A stretch of 64,000 nt of DNA, taken from contig NZ_CAUYTL010000001.1 in assembly GCF_963575615.1 (NCBI RefSeq), forward strand, positions 1 to 64,000. Reading direction: 5' to 3'. This stretch comes from Listeria_A hofi (GTDB taxonomy: Bacteria; Bacillota; Bacilli; Lactobacillales; Listeriaceae). The first letter of the stretch is position 1. Each line of letters opens with the position of its first letter. A program made the position numbers and the translations under genes. The notes under the pieces were generated by a model that was not told the origin of the DNA, did no database searches, and saw only the letters and a program-made list of their open reading frames with translations. Positions 1 to 8,184 of the stretch are shown in pieces.

Positions 1-5
1 CATGC

Positions 6-70
6 AAAAAAACTCCCTTATAAAGTAGATTTGGAATTTTTGTTTTTTCCATTGTCTACTTTATAGGGAG
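6..70 (-). terminator. Long-armed intrinsic terminator at window edge
   Basis: Arms 13-29 and 55-70 are inverted repeats with one unpaired base. Read on the minus strand, the hairpin is followed by seven T (6-12), the pattern of a Rho-independent terminator. No minus-strand gene lies immediately upstream of it: 71-648 holds a plus-strand ORF. It may end read-through or antisense RNA, or be left from a lost gene. Confidence 0.55.
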
Positions 71-108
71 CATATCATTTAACATCACAGACTCGTAACT
101 CTTTTTAT

Positions 109-648
109 ATGATAGAAAAAGGAGATTTTTCCGTCTACTATGAATCTAGATTAACCGGGAAAATATTAATTTCATTTTTCCGGCATAATGATATGTTTAA
201 CTTCCCGCTGCTGAAAGAGCGAATGAATCCTGTTCTTGAAGTAGTCGCACTGAAAGATGCACAAGTATGGGTCATTGATTTTAACTTCATGAAGTCCAGC
301 GTGAAATTAGAGGACCCCCGAAATTATTTACAGCTAAATTTCTTGGCGACAACGCAGACGCAACTAGGAAATGCGTTGATTCGAAAATCGCTAGACTCAA
401 AAAAGAGGATTTTACATGCTTTAGTGGAGCTTACGGAGCATATGGCTTTGTACAATCAGGATAAAGTTTACGAACTTCCTAATTTTATGACCTATGAATT
501 ACTTGCGGAAATCGCAGGGACATCAAGGGGTTATACGTCGCGGATTTTGCGGGAATTACGAGATGACAATATTCTGGATTCTTCTAATCGACCGTGGATT
601 GTGAAAGATTTAGAGCTGTTGAATAACTTATTGTATGAGGGAACATGA
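109..648 (+). pseudogene. Crp/Fnr-like transcription regulator, 5'-truncated
   Basis: The 179-codon ORF has the C-terminal half of a cNMP-binding-like beta-roll (about residues 1-60, with FYMIEKGDFSVYYE-type wording just around the start), a dimer helix, and a Crp-type winged helix near residues 128-165 (AGTSRGYTSRILREL). Family members are usually 210-240 residues. ATG 109 has no Shine-Dalgarno, and the same frame meets TAG at 64-66. The 40 or so N-terminal residues that should complete the beta-roll are absent or interrupted. I infer a decayed or truncated relative of the PrfA/Crp-like regulators common in Listeria. A functional short form cannot be excluded. It converges on the rpoZ operon. 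Confidence 0.6.
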
Positions 649-649
649 A

Positions 650-688
650 AAAAGAGTAAGGATCCCGAATTGGAATTCTTACTCTTTT
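650..688. terminator. Bidirectional terminator between regulator and rpoZ
   Basis: AAAAGAGTAAG (650-660) and CTTACTCTTTT (678-688) form a stem with A/T runs on both sides, so it can end both convergent units. Confidence 0.8.
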
Positions 689-695
689 CCATGTT

Positions 696-899
696 CTACT
701 TGTTATCTGTCCCCATAACCAAGTTCCCTGCATAAATCTCTTCTAACGCTTTTCCTACCGCTTTGTGCGATTTGAAATCATCCATTGTACCTGGGTCGTG
801 GTCTTTTTGCATTTGACGTGCACGACGCGCAGCCACGGTTACTAGTGAGTATTTTGAGTCAATAACTAACAACAAATTATCAATTGATGGATATAACAT
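696..899 (-). CDS. rpoZ: DNA-directed RNA polymerase omega subunit
   Basis: The 67-residue protein is the normal size for Gram-positive omega. It begins MLYPSIDNLL and carries the conserved LVTVAARRARQM helix (about residues 19-30) that contacts the beta-prime subunit and helps assemble RNA polymerase. The ATG lies directly against the gmk stop codon, with the GGAG-type ribosome site inside the end of gmk, so the two are translationally linked. The order yicC-gmk-rpoZ is the usual Firmicutes arrangement. Confidence 0.97.
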   Translation of the reverse strand: MLYPSIDNLLLVIDSKYSLVTVAARRARQMQKDHDPGTMDDFKSHKAVGKALEEIYAGNLVMGTDNK

Positions 900-1517
900 C
901 TATTCCAACTCCTCTAACATTTTTTCATATTTATGAATGACGCGCTCTGTTTTTAAGTGCTCGGTCTGAACAATCCCCTTAATTTTTTGAACGGCATTAT
1001 CTACTATATCATTAACGACGGCATAATCATAGGCGTTCATCATCTCAATTTCGCGACGCGCTTCGTTCATGCGCTCTTCAACGACTTCCATAGACTCTGT
1101 ACCCCGCCCTATAATGCGGTTTTTCAACTCACTCAAATCTGGCGGTGTTAAGAAAATAAATATTCCTTCTGGCATCGCCTTGCGGACTTGTAATGCACCT
1201 TGAACCTCAATTTCTAGAAAAACATCTTTTCCAGCTACCAAAATTTCTTCTACGTAATCGAGTGGTGTTCCGTAATAGTTACCAACATACTGTGCGTATT
1301 CCAGCATTTTACCATCTGCAATCGCCTGCTCAAATTGTTCTTTCGTGCGAAAATAATAATCTACACCATCCACTTCACCTGCGCGCGCTTGGCGTGTTGT
1401 CATCGAAATGGAATATTCAAATGAAGTTGTTGGGTCGTCAAAAACTGCTTTTCTAACCGTCCCTTTCCCAACTCCAGAAGGACCAGATAAAACGATGAGA
1501 AGTCCTCGATCTGTCAT
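900..1517 (-). CDS. gmk: Guanylate kinase
   Basis: Phosphorylates GMP to GDP with ATP in the cytoplasm. The P-loop GPSGVGKGT is at residues 12-20, followed by the GMP-binding segment (SISMTTRQAR, EVDGVDYYF) and the lid (IIGRGTES). I start at ATG 1517 (205 aa, family-typical) because AGAGGAA lies just upstream. A longer frame to 1583 would add 22 unrelated residues. It precedes rpoZ with no gap. Between it and yicC lies a 121-bp repeat element, where B. subtilis has remA. Confidence 0.97.
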   Translation of the reverse strand: MTDRGLLIVLSGPSGVGKGTVRKAVFDDPTTSFEYSISMTTRQARAGEVDGVDYYFRTKEQFEQAIADGKMLEYAQYVGNYYGTPLDYVEEILVAGKDVFLEIEVQGALQVRKAMPEGIFIFLTPPDLSELKNRIIGRGTESMEVVEERMNEARREIEMMNAYDYAVVNDIVDNAVQKIKGIVQTEHLKTERVIHKYEKMLEELE

Positions 1518-1565
1518 GTTTACGTTCCTCTTTTCTAATAATTTCATACTGCTTGAAAAATTATT

Positions 1566-1686
1566 CAGCGTGTCGACAAACACCCATTTTCGTCGTTAAA
1601 ATCTCTGTTCCGATGCTCACGTACCCCAGTACGATCCGCTTCGGTACTCGCTTTTGCCTAGAAACTAGGCATTTGTCGACACGCTG
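1566..1686. repeat. Interspersed inverted-terminal element, family 1, copy 1
   Basis: The 121-bp element has 15-bp perfect inverted ends (CAGCGTGTCGACAAA and its complement). ATTATT flanks both sides (1560-1565 and 1687-1692), as in a target-site duplication. Internal hairpins include CGTAC-CCCA-GTACG (about 1620-1633) and GCCTAG-AAA-CTAGGC. The second copy is at 26019-26140. There is no coding capacity. It sits exactly at the yicC stop codon inside the yicC-gmk transcript. Confidence 0.85.
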
Positions 1687-1687
1687 A

Positions 1688-2563
1688 TTATTCCACATTC
1701 TGGATTTGCTCACGCATTTTTTCAAGTGTCGTCTTTAATTCTACCACACGATTCGTAATTTCTAAATGGCTAGCTTTTGATCCAATCGTATTTATTTCAC
1801 GGTTCATCTCCTGAATGAGAAAATCAAGCTTGCGTCCAATCGGTTCTTCCAGTAAAAGAATGTGCGAAAATTGCTTCACGTGGCTTCCCAAGCGTTCAAG
1901 CTCTTCATTGATATCTGATTTTTCAAGCAAAATCGCAATTTCGGAAAGGACGAGTGCTTTGTCAAAATCTTCGCCGACATAGCTAATTAAGCGGTTTTCG
2001 AGTCGCTCACGATATGTCCCTTCCATTTCAGGAACAAACGCTTGTATCTCGTTTAATAATTTCTCTGTCGTCTCCAAATGATGTTTGAAATGAAGCGCCA
2101 ACTCGTTGCCTTCTGTCGCCCGCATGTCGTCCAATCTTTTTGCAGCAGCGGTTGTTGCGCCTACGAGTAATTCCTCTAGCTCTGAATCCGGTTCGTTGCT
2201 CTCCACAATTTCTAAAAAGCGCGGATCAAGTAAGAGTTCCTGAATATTTAGTGCGTCCTCCATCTGATAACGCTGTGTTGCCTGGCGCATAAAACGAATA
2301 TACTCATCCGCCAAATCCCAGTTGATGACCAATTTTTCTTTCGTCGCCCTGTTTCCTTCTACTGTAATCGCGCATTCCACACGGCCACGCTTCAACTGCT
2401 CTGCGATGCTTTTTTTTAACTTCGCTTCCAAATAGGCAAACACACGCGGCATCCGAAAAACAACTTCCAAATAGCGGTGATTGACAGCTTTCAATTCTAC
2501 GGTTACTTTGAAATTCTCTGATTGCTTCCCTGCTCGCCCGAACCCAGTCATACTTTTTACCAT
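1688..2563 (-). CDS. yicC: YicC/YloC family endoribonuclease
   Basis: The 291-aa protein starts MVKSMTGFGRA, the hallmark N-terminus of the YicC family, and ends with the conserved C-terminal segment (GRKLDFLIQEMNREINTIGSK). E. coli YicC and its relatives are reported to be endoribonucleases. Start chosen at 2563: GAGGCT lies upstream, and the longer frame to 2788 crosses the divergent promoter region and adds non-family sequence. It heads a minus-strand unit with gmk and rpoZ. Confidence 0.92.
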   Translation of the reverse strand: MVKSMTGFGRAGKQSENFKVTVELKAVNHRYLEVVFRMPRVFAYLEAKLKKSIAEQLKRGRVECAITVEGNRATKEKLVINWDLADEYIRFMRQATQRYQMEDALNIQELLLDPRFLEIVESNEPDSELEELLVGATTAAAKRLDDMRATEGNELALHFKHHLETTEKLLNEIQAFVPEMEGTYRERLENRLISYVGEDFDKALVLSEIAILLEKSDINEELERLGSHVKQFSHILLLEEPIGRKLDFLIQEMNREINTIGSKASHLEITNRVVELKTTLEKMREQIQNVE

Positions 2564-2599
2564 CTCGATCAGCCTCTCGCATTCTAATTTCACCACCTT

Positions 2600-2654
2600 A
2601 TTATAACATAAAAGCAAGAATATAAGGCAAGTCTCGCCCTTCTTATGGTACAAT
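2600..2654. promoter_or_regulatory. Divergent promoters for yicC and the membrane-protein gene
   Basis: Minus strand: extended -10 TGTTATAAT (TATAAT at 2605-2600) with a weak upstream -35 (TTGCCT or TTGCTT), for yicC. Plus strand: extended -10 TGGTACAAT (TACAAT at 2649-2654), about 28 nt before the AAGGAGAG ribosome site of the 2682 gene. The plus -35 is poor. Confidence 0.55.
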
Positions 2655-2681
2655 AAAAGAAAAAAAGGAGAGATTGGCAAC

Positions 2682-3119
2682 ATGAAAAAGAATGTCTTAG
2701 TTTTCAGTATTGTGCTGGTTGCTTTGATTGCACTAGCTTTTGTATTACGATTAGTGATTTCCCCACCAAAAGAGGATTTTATTGTCAATGTAGATAATTA
2801 TAGTGGAGCTACATCGTCTGAAATAACGCTTATGAATGGCGGAAAAGTTGTTGCTACAATTCCTGCACTAAAAAATGAAACGTCAAAAGAGATTAAAGTA
2901 GCACCATTTGACGTGAAGCCAGGTGGTTTTACGATGAGTTACATTGATAAAAATGGGAAAAAACATGATGAGCTTCAGTTTGATGTAACAGCAGCAACGT
3001 CCACAATGAACAGCACACTTTTTATTAGTGTCAACGAGGTAAAAGAGGACGGTACCATGAATATTGATTATTCTTATTCTGCCTCGAATGGAGAAGAGAT
3101 TTCTAGTCAAACTAATTAA
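2682..3119 (+). CDS. Small membrane-anchored extracytoplasmic protein
   Basis: 145 aa. Lys residues followed by one hydrophobic segment (about residues 6-27) form a signal anchor with no lipobox Cys. The remainder is a hydrophilic, probably beta-rich extracellular domain (NVDNYSGATSSEITLMNGG). I do not recognise a named family. A strong AAGGAGAG precedes the ATG. It lies 23 bp before rqcH on the same strand and is probably cotranscribed, but nothing visible ties it to ribosome rescue. Confidence 0.8.
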   Translation: MKKNVLVFSIVLVALIALAFVLRLVISPPKEDFIVNVDNYSGATSSEITLMNGGKVVATIPALKNETSKEIKVAPFDVKPGGFTMSYIDKNGKKHDELQFDVTAATSTMNSTLFISVNEVKEDGTMNIDYSYSASNGEEISSQTN

Positions 3120-3142
3120 ATTTTTGAGGGAATGAATGAAAT

Positions 3143-4843
3143 ATGGCATTTGATACAATGTTTTTAAAAGCAATGACCGAAGAATTGACCGAGCAGTGCG
3201 AAACTGGACGGATTATGAAGATACATCAACCGTTTGCGCATGAATTAGTGTTGCATGTGCGCAAAAATCGGGAAAACCAGCGCATCTTGATTTCGGCGCA
3301 CCCGAGTTATGCTCGTATTCAGATTACGAAAGAAACGATGGAAAACCCTGCGCAGCCGCCAATGTTTTGCATGTTATTGCGGAAGTATATGGAGGGCGCG
3401 ATTATTGAATCCATTCGCCAAGTTGCAAATGATCGTATTTTGATTTTTGGGATTCGTGGGAAAGATGAGATTGGCGAAACCCGTTTTTGTGATCTGTATG
3501 TGGAAATTATGGGGCGCCATAGCAATATTGTGCTCGTGGATCGCGAAAAAGAGACTATTGTAGACTGCATTAAACACGTTTCACCGGCTTTTAATAGTTA
3601 CCGTACACTGTTGCCCGGCGCTTCTTATATTCTGCCACCGAGTTCGGATAAATTGAATCCTTGGACGGCGAGCGAGGAAGATTTGTTGGCGAAACTGGAT
3701 TTCAATGCTGGTAAAATGTCGAAGCAGATCGTTTCGAGTGTTGCTGGATTCAGCCCCTTGCTTGCGAACGAAGTAGTTGCGCGGGCTGGATTGGTGAATC
3801 GGGATACGTTGCCGCAAGCCTTTTTTAGTGTTATGGAAGATTGTGCAAAATCAGCGGAACCTGTTTTATTTACAAAGAACGACAAAGAAGATTTCTATTT
3901 TATGCGACTTGCAGATACGGAAGTGACGGCGGAATCAGATTCGCTTGGTGCTTTGTTGGATCGGTTTTATGGTGGAAAAGCAACGCGAGATCGGGTGCAT
4001 CAAATTGCGCATGATTTGGAACGGTTGCTTGCGAATGAGATTGACCGCGACCGTTTGAAAATGGAAAAACTAGAGCAAACGCTTGTGGATACGGAACGCG
4101 CGGATGAGTTTCGGGTTTTCGGTGAGTTGCTGACGGCGAACCTGCATTTGGTCTCTCGAGGTATGACCGAGATTGAAGTGCAGAATTTTTATGATGAGAA
4201 TATGGGAATGGTGAAAATCCCGCTTGATATTCGGAAATCGCCGCCTCAAAATGCTCAGTTTTTGTTTAATAAATATCAAAAGTTGAAGAAAGCTGTGAAA
4301 TTTGTTGAGGAACAGATGCGCTTGACGGAGCAGGAAATTGCCTATTTGGAAACGGTGCAGCAACAATTGGAAGATGCGTCGCCTGAGGACGTTCAGGAAA
4401 TCCGGATGGAACTCGCAGAGCAAGGATACATCAAGTATAAGCAGAAAAAAGGCAGCAGAAAGCCGAATCAAAATCCGATGCTTGAAAAATATACGTCGAG
4501 CACTGGATTACCTATCCTAGTCGGGAAAAATAATAAGCAAAATGATTATTTGACGAATAAAGTAGCGCGAAATACTGATTTATGGTTCCATGTGAAAGAT
4601 TTGCCGGGGTCACATGTGGTGATTCAAGATGCAAATCCCGATGATACATCAATCACGGAAGCTGCGATGATTGCGGCATTCTTTTCCAAGGCGCGACTGT
4701 CAGGCTCAGTTCCAGTGGATGCGACACTGATTAAGCATGTGAAAAAACCAAGCGGTGCGAAGCCTGGTTATGTGACGTACGATAATCAGACGACTTATTT
4801 TGTTACGCCTGCTGAGGAATTAGTTAAGGCATTGCGAAGTTAG
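3143..4843 (+). CDS. rqcH: Rqc2 homolog RqcH (NFACT/FbpA family)
   Basis: 566 aa with NFACT-N at the N-terminus (MAFDTMFLKAMTEEL), a central helical coiled-coil region (about 270-430) and NFACT-R at the C-terminus (TDLWFHVKDLPGSHVV near residues 475-490). In B. subtilis RqcH binds stalled 50S subunits and recruits tRNA-Ala to add alanine tails for proteolysis. Listeria homologs have also been annotated as the fibronectin-binding protein FbpA. GAGGG lies about 12 nt before ATG. A family-2 repeat and hairpin follow the stop. Confidence 0.93.
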   Translation: MAFDTMFLKAMTEELTEQCETGRIMKIHQPFAHELVLHVRKNRENQRILISAHPSYARIQITKETMENPAQPPMFCMLLRKYMEGAIIESIRQVANDRILIFGIRGKDEIGETRFCDLYVEIMGRHSNIVLVDREKETIVDCIKHVSPAFNSYRTLLPGASYILPPSSDKLNPWTASEEDLLAKLDFNAGKMSKQIVSSVAGFSPLLANEVVARAGLVNRDTLPQAFFSVMEDCAKSAEPVLFTKNDKEDFYFMRLADTEVTAESDSLGALLDRFYGGKATRDRVHQIAHDLERLLANEIDRDRLKMEKLEQTLVDTERADEFRVFGELLTANLHLVSRGMTEIEVQNFYDENMGMVKIPLDIRKSPPQNAQFLFNKYQKLKKAVKFVEEQMRLTEQEIAYLETVQQQLEDASPEDVQEIRMELAEQGYIKYKQKKGSRKPNQNPMLEKYTSSTGLPILVGKNNKQNDYLTNKVARNTDLWFHVKDLPGSHVVIQDANPDDTSITEAAMIAAFFSKARLSGSVPVDATLIKHVKKPSGAKPGYVTYDNQTTYFVTPAEELVKALRS

Positions 4844-4852
4844 ATGTAAAAA

Positions 4853-4966
4853 GGGTCTGAGACATAACCTAAATAAATCGGCGACAAGCAAGATTCACGT
4901 CCTACTCGAAAAAAAGGATTTGTGATATCTTGCTTATTTTGTATGAAAATGAGTTTGTCCCGTACT
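4853..4966. repeat. Interspersed terminator-like element, family 2, copy A
   Basis: About 114 bp. The core hairpin has arms AAGCAAGAT (4886-4894) and ATCTTGCTT (4927-4935), extended by TCAC/GTGA and TCC/GGA. The outer ends GGTCTGAGACA and TGTCCCGTAC are imperfect inverted repeats. Copies are at 31272-31388 and, inverted and interrupted, at 63549-63776. It may terminate rqcH, though its T-tail (ATTTTG) is weak. Confidence 0.8.
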
Positions 4967-4976
4967 CTTTTTGTCG

Positions 4977-5237
4977 CTACCAGGCTTTCACACGTTGATA
5001 TAACTGTCTTAACTCTGCTCGTTTTTGATCTGTTAATTCATTTTTGGGGATATCTTGAATGGCACTTTCTAAGGCATATAGGAAATGCAGACAAGCATCA
5101 TCATCTACTAAATCTTTAACAAGTAAATAAGCTTTTTCTGTGCCTATTGCTTGCAACTCTTCCGCTGACTTTATGCCCACAGAATGCAGTTTTTCTTCAT
5201 TGATTGGTCCTAGATTTTTCATATCAGATATTTTCAT
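4977..5237 (-). CDS. Stand-alone TfoX C-terminal-like helix-hairpin-helix protein
   Basis: 86 aa. The N-terminal part reads DMKNLGPINEEKLHSVGI, a helix-hairpin-helix pattern typical of the TfoX/Sxy C-terminal domain, with no TfoX N-terminal domain present. Such stand-alone proteins have no fixed function; DNA or protein binding is the inference. AGAGGTAA precedes ATG. It lies between a family-2 repeat and the terminator of the sugar operon and has its own upstream space (5238-5366). Confidence 0.75.
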   Translation of the reverse strand: MKISDMKNLGPINEEKLHSVGIKSAEELQAIGTEKAYLLVKDLVDDDACLHFLYALESAIQDIPKNELTDQKRAELRQLYQRVKAW

Positions 5238-5366
5238 GATTATTACCTCTAAAACTACTAATGCATCTAATATTTGCTTTAATAAGCCGCATCACAACAT
5301 CTCCTAAAAATAATAGTTTGTATCTTTTGAATAATAGTATAGCAAACAGATTTTGCTAGCACTACA

Positions 5367-5405
5367 AAGAGCGATACAAATGTTAAATGCTGTACCGCTC
5401 TTTTT
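5367..5405 (-). terminator. Terminator of the sugar operon
   Basis: AAAGAGCGATACA (5367-5379) pairs with TGTACCGCTCTTT near 5391-5403. It lies just after the phosphohexomutase stop. The T-run is better on the plus side, so it may work in both directions. Confidence 0.7.
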
Positions 5406-5408
5406 GAC

Positions 5409-7106
5409 TTACAGTTCCATATTTTCAATCTCTGCTAAAATTTGTTTTTCAAGGTTTCGCAAGCGCTCACTTGTCTCGTTCGCTGTTTCTCCGACGCAGC
5501 TAAAATAAATTTTGCATTTTGGTTCGGTTCCTGATGGACGAACACAGAACCATGAGCCGTCTGCCAAGTGGAATTTTAGGACGTCTGATTTTGGTAGTGT
5601 TATTTTTTGAGTTGTCTTTGTTTGATAATTAGTTTGTAAACCGGTTTGGTAATCTTCTTTGCTGGTGATGCCATCAATCGTTTTCTTGCGCATTGTTTGC
5701 ATGATTGCTTGGATGCGCGCGACTCCTTCTTCTCCTTTTGCGGTGATTGTATGCAGAGATTCTTCATGATAGCCAAATTCGTTGTAGATTGTTTGCAAAC
5801 CTTCGTATAGTGTTTTGCCTTGTAACTGGAAAGCTAGCGCGACTTCCGCTGTTAAAAGGGCTGCTTGGATAGCGTCTTTATCGCGGACGAATGGTTCGAT
5901 CAAGTATCCGTAGCTTTCTTCATAGCCGAATAAGAATTTCGCTTCGCCCGTCATCTCCCATTCTGCGATTTTTTCACCGATAAACTTGAAGCCAGTTAGC
6001 GTATTGTAGGTTTTCACGCCATATTTCTGAGAAATTTTTTCACCTAGGTTGCTAGTCACGATGGTTTTGATGAGTGCGCTGTTTGCTGGTATCTTCTTCT
6101 GCGTGACTAGATAATGTAGCAATAAAGCGCCCAACTGATTCCCTGTCAAAATTTGATATGTGCCTCGTTCATTTTTTACAGCAACGCCGATTCGGTCAGC
6201 ATCTGGATCTGTCGCCATCAAAATATCGGCATTATCGCTTGCTTCGATTGCCATCCTGAACGCAGCATGATCTTCTGGATTTGGCGATGTAACAGTCGGA
6301 AAAGCGCCATCTGGAATTGACTGCTCTGCGACAACGCTGACATTTGTGAAACCTGCTTGCGCCAAGCTTTGCGTCACAAGTGGTCCTCCCGTTCCATGAA
6401 GTGATGTGTAAACAATTTTCAACTTGTTACCGTGCGTTTTTGTCAGTTCTTTATTTTGCGTCACAGACCGAACTTGTTCTAAATAAGCTGCGTCCGCTTC
6501 CTCGCCGATTCGAACGAGTAATCCAACTTCGACTAGTGTGCCCTCCTCAGCTACTGGAATCGCGAACAAATCAGAAATACGCTTCAAATAAGCCGTTATG
6601 CTATCCGCAACGTCCAACGTAATCTGGCATCCATCTGCACCGTAAACCTTGAAACCGTTGTATTCTGCTGGATTATGGCTCGCCGTGATAACGATACCCG
6701 CTGCAGCGCCCCATTTACGAACCATGAATGACAATTCCGGGGTTGGGCGTAACATGTCGGATAAATAGACTTTGATTCCAGCTGCGCCAAGAACGCGTGC
6801 TGCTTCTAATGCAAATTCCGCTGAAAAATGACGCGAATCATAAGCAATTGCCACGCCATCCGCTTGACAACCTTGTCCTACAATATGTGCCGCTACACCA
6901 CTCGCGACCCAACGAATCATGTACTTATTTATCCGGTTCGTGCCGCAACCAATCTCCCCGCGCATACCGCCAGTACCAAATTCCAAATAGCGATAAAAGT
7001 GCTCTCTTTTTGCTTTTTCGTCAGATAATTCCGTCATTTCATATTGAAGCGCCACGTCGTCCTTCGACGCCACGCTCCATTTTTGCCAATTTACTTGCCA
7101 AGTCAT
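5409..7106 (-). CDS. Phosphoglucomutase/phosphomannomutase family enzyme
   Basis: 565 aa, an alpha-D-phosphohexomutase that interconverts hexose 1- and 6-phosphates. The phosphoserine loop ITASHNPAEYNG is near residues 141-152, the metal loop ATDPDADRIGV near 296-306, and the sugar loop GYEESYGY near 396-403. RPSGTEPK near the C-terminus is the phosphate-binding motif. Its ATG overlaps the GH130 stop by 4 bp (ATGA), so it is the last gene of the sugar operon. I infer that it channels sugar 1-phosphate released by the neighbouring phosphorylase into glycolysis. Glucose or mannose preference cannot be read from sequence. Confidence 0.93.
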   Translation of the reverse strand: MTWQVNWQKWSVASKDDVALQYEMTELSDEKAKREHFYRYLEFGTGGMRGEIGCGTNRINKYMIRWVASGVAAHIVGQGCQADGVAIAYDSRHFSAEFALEAARVLGAAGIKVYLSDMLRPTPELSFMVRKWGAAAGIVITASHNPAEYNGFKVYGADGCQITLDVADSITAYLKRISDLFAIPVAEEGTLVEVGLLVRIGEEADAAYLEQVRSVTQNKELTKTHGNKLKIVYTSLHGTGGPLVTQSLAQAGFTNVSVVAEQSIPDGAFPTVTSPNPEDHAAFRMAIEASDNADILMATDPDADRIGVAVKNERGTYQILTGNQLGALLLHYLVTQKKIPANSALIKTIVTSNLGEKISQKYGVKTYNTLTGFKFIGEKIAEWEMTGEAKFLFGYEESYGYLIEPFVRDKDAIQAALLTAEVALAFQLQGKTLYEGLQTIYNEFGYHEESLHTITAKGEEGVARIQAIMQTMRKKTIDGITSKEDYQTGLQTNYQTKTTQKITLPKSDVLKFHLADGSWFCVRPSGTEPKCKIYFSCVGETANETSERLRNLEKQILAEIENMEL

Positions 7107-8170
7107 TGGCTCTCATCCTCTAATTGTTGCAGAATTCCTGCCAAGCTCATCTCACAGCAAGCCATCGATGTATCCGCGACACCGTAGTACATTTTAACAA
7201 CATCGCCTTCTACAATCGTACCGCAACCAAAAACAACATCGCCAAAAAAGCCGTTTTTCTCGTAATCCGCTTCTGGTTCTAAAATTGGTGTTTCTGTACG
7301 CGCTAGAACTTTCATTGGATCATCTAAATCAAGTAGGACCGCTCCCATACAATAGCGATGTTCTTTCGTCGCGCCGTGATACAGCTCTAGCCAGCCTTTT
7401 TCAGTTTTAATCGGCACGGCACCACCACCGATTCGGCCGCTATCCCAATAACCTTCACGAATGCCAAGCAAGTGTCTGTGATCGCCCCAGCTATGTAAAT
7501 CTGGTGAAGACGCAATCCAAATATCCAAATTCCCGATACTTTTCAAACTCGGTCTGTGCAATGCGTAATATTTTCCATTCACTTTTTCTGGAAAAATTAA
7601 TACATCTTTATTCTCCGGCGCGAAAATATTTCCTTCGTATTCATAGCTCACAAAGTCCTTCGTCGAAATCATCGCATCCGCAACGCCCATCTCCGAAACA
7701 GCACTGAAATTCACATAGTAAACATCATCAATCTGCGTCACACGTGCATCCTCAATACCAAACGTTTGATATTCGTTAAATGGATACAAAAATGGTTTTT
7801 CATCAATAGTAAAGTTGTGTCCATCCTTGCTTCGTGCAATCCTGATATATGAAAGCGACGTCAAATATGTGAAACCCTCCAGCTTATTTTTTTCACGAAT
7901 CATCCGCGGATCTTCAAAATCATACGTTGGATCATCTAGTCGAAACTCCAAAATATCAAGTTCCTTCGTTTCCATATTAAAAATTGGCGCCTTAATAACG
8001 TTTGGGTCCTCACTAATTGGTTTTTCTGCCACGCGTAAGAGCAACAAAGTTTCTCCTTGATATTCAGCAACACCTGCGTTAAACGCTCCCAAAACTTCAA
8101 AATCTGGACGGTGCGGCTTAACGTCTGCCGGTGTAATTAATGGATTTTCCTCATAACGATAAATATTCAT
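7103..8170 (-). CDS. GH130 family glycoside phosphorylase or hydrolase
   Basis: 355 aa, a five-bladed beta-propeller type protein of the GH130 (beta-mannoside phosphorylase) group. The probable general-acid Asp is D141 in FGIEDARVT. The C-terminal block GDVVFGCGTIVEGD...YYGVAD is also typical. Members mostly phosphorolyse beta-1,4- or 1,2-mannosides to mannose 1-phosphate. It sits 14 bp after the DUF1861 gene and overlaps the mutase gene, consistent with a phosphorolytic pathway. Exact substrate unknown. Residue blocks resemble those of the neighbouring DUF1861 protein. Confidence 0.85.
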   Translation of the reverse strand: MNIYRYEENPLITPADVKPHRPDFEVLGAFNAGVAEYQGETLLLLRVAEKPISEDPNVIKAPIFNMETKELDILEFRLDDPTYDFEDPRMIREKNKLEGFTYLTSLSYIRIARSKDGHNFTIDEKPFLYPFNEYQTFGIEDARVTQIDDVYYVNFSAVSEMGVADAMISTKDFVSYEYEGNIFAPENKDVLIFPEKVNGKYYALHRPSLKSIGNLDIWIASSPDLHSWGDHRHLLGIREGYWDSGRIGGGAVPIKTEKGWLELYHGATKEHRYCMGAVLLDLDDPMKVLARTETPILEPEADYEKNGFFGDVVFGCGTIVEGDVVKMYYGVADTSMACCEMSLAGILQQLEDESQ

Positions 8171-8184
8171 AATTCCTAATCTCC

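Noticed and set aside
900..1583. Longer gmk frame starting at 1583
   Set aside because: Adds 22 residues not found in guanylate kinases. The ATG at 1517 has a good ribosome site.
2564..2788. 75-residue N-terminal extension of YicC
   Set aside because: It crosses the divergent promoter region and the start of the 2682 gene. The family starts at MVKSMTGFG.
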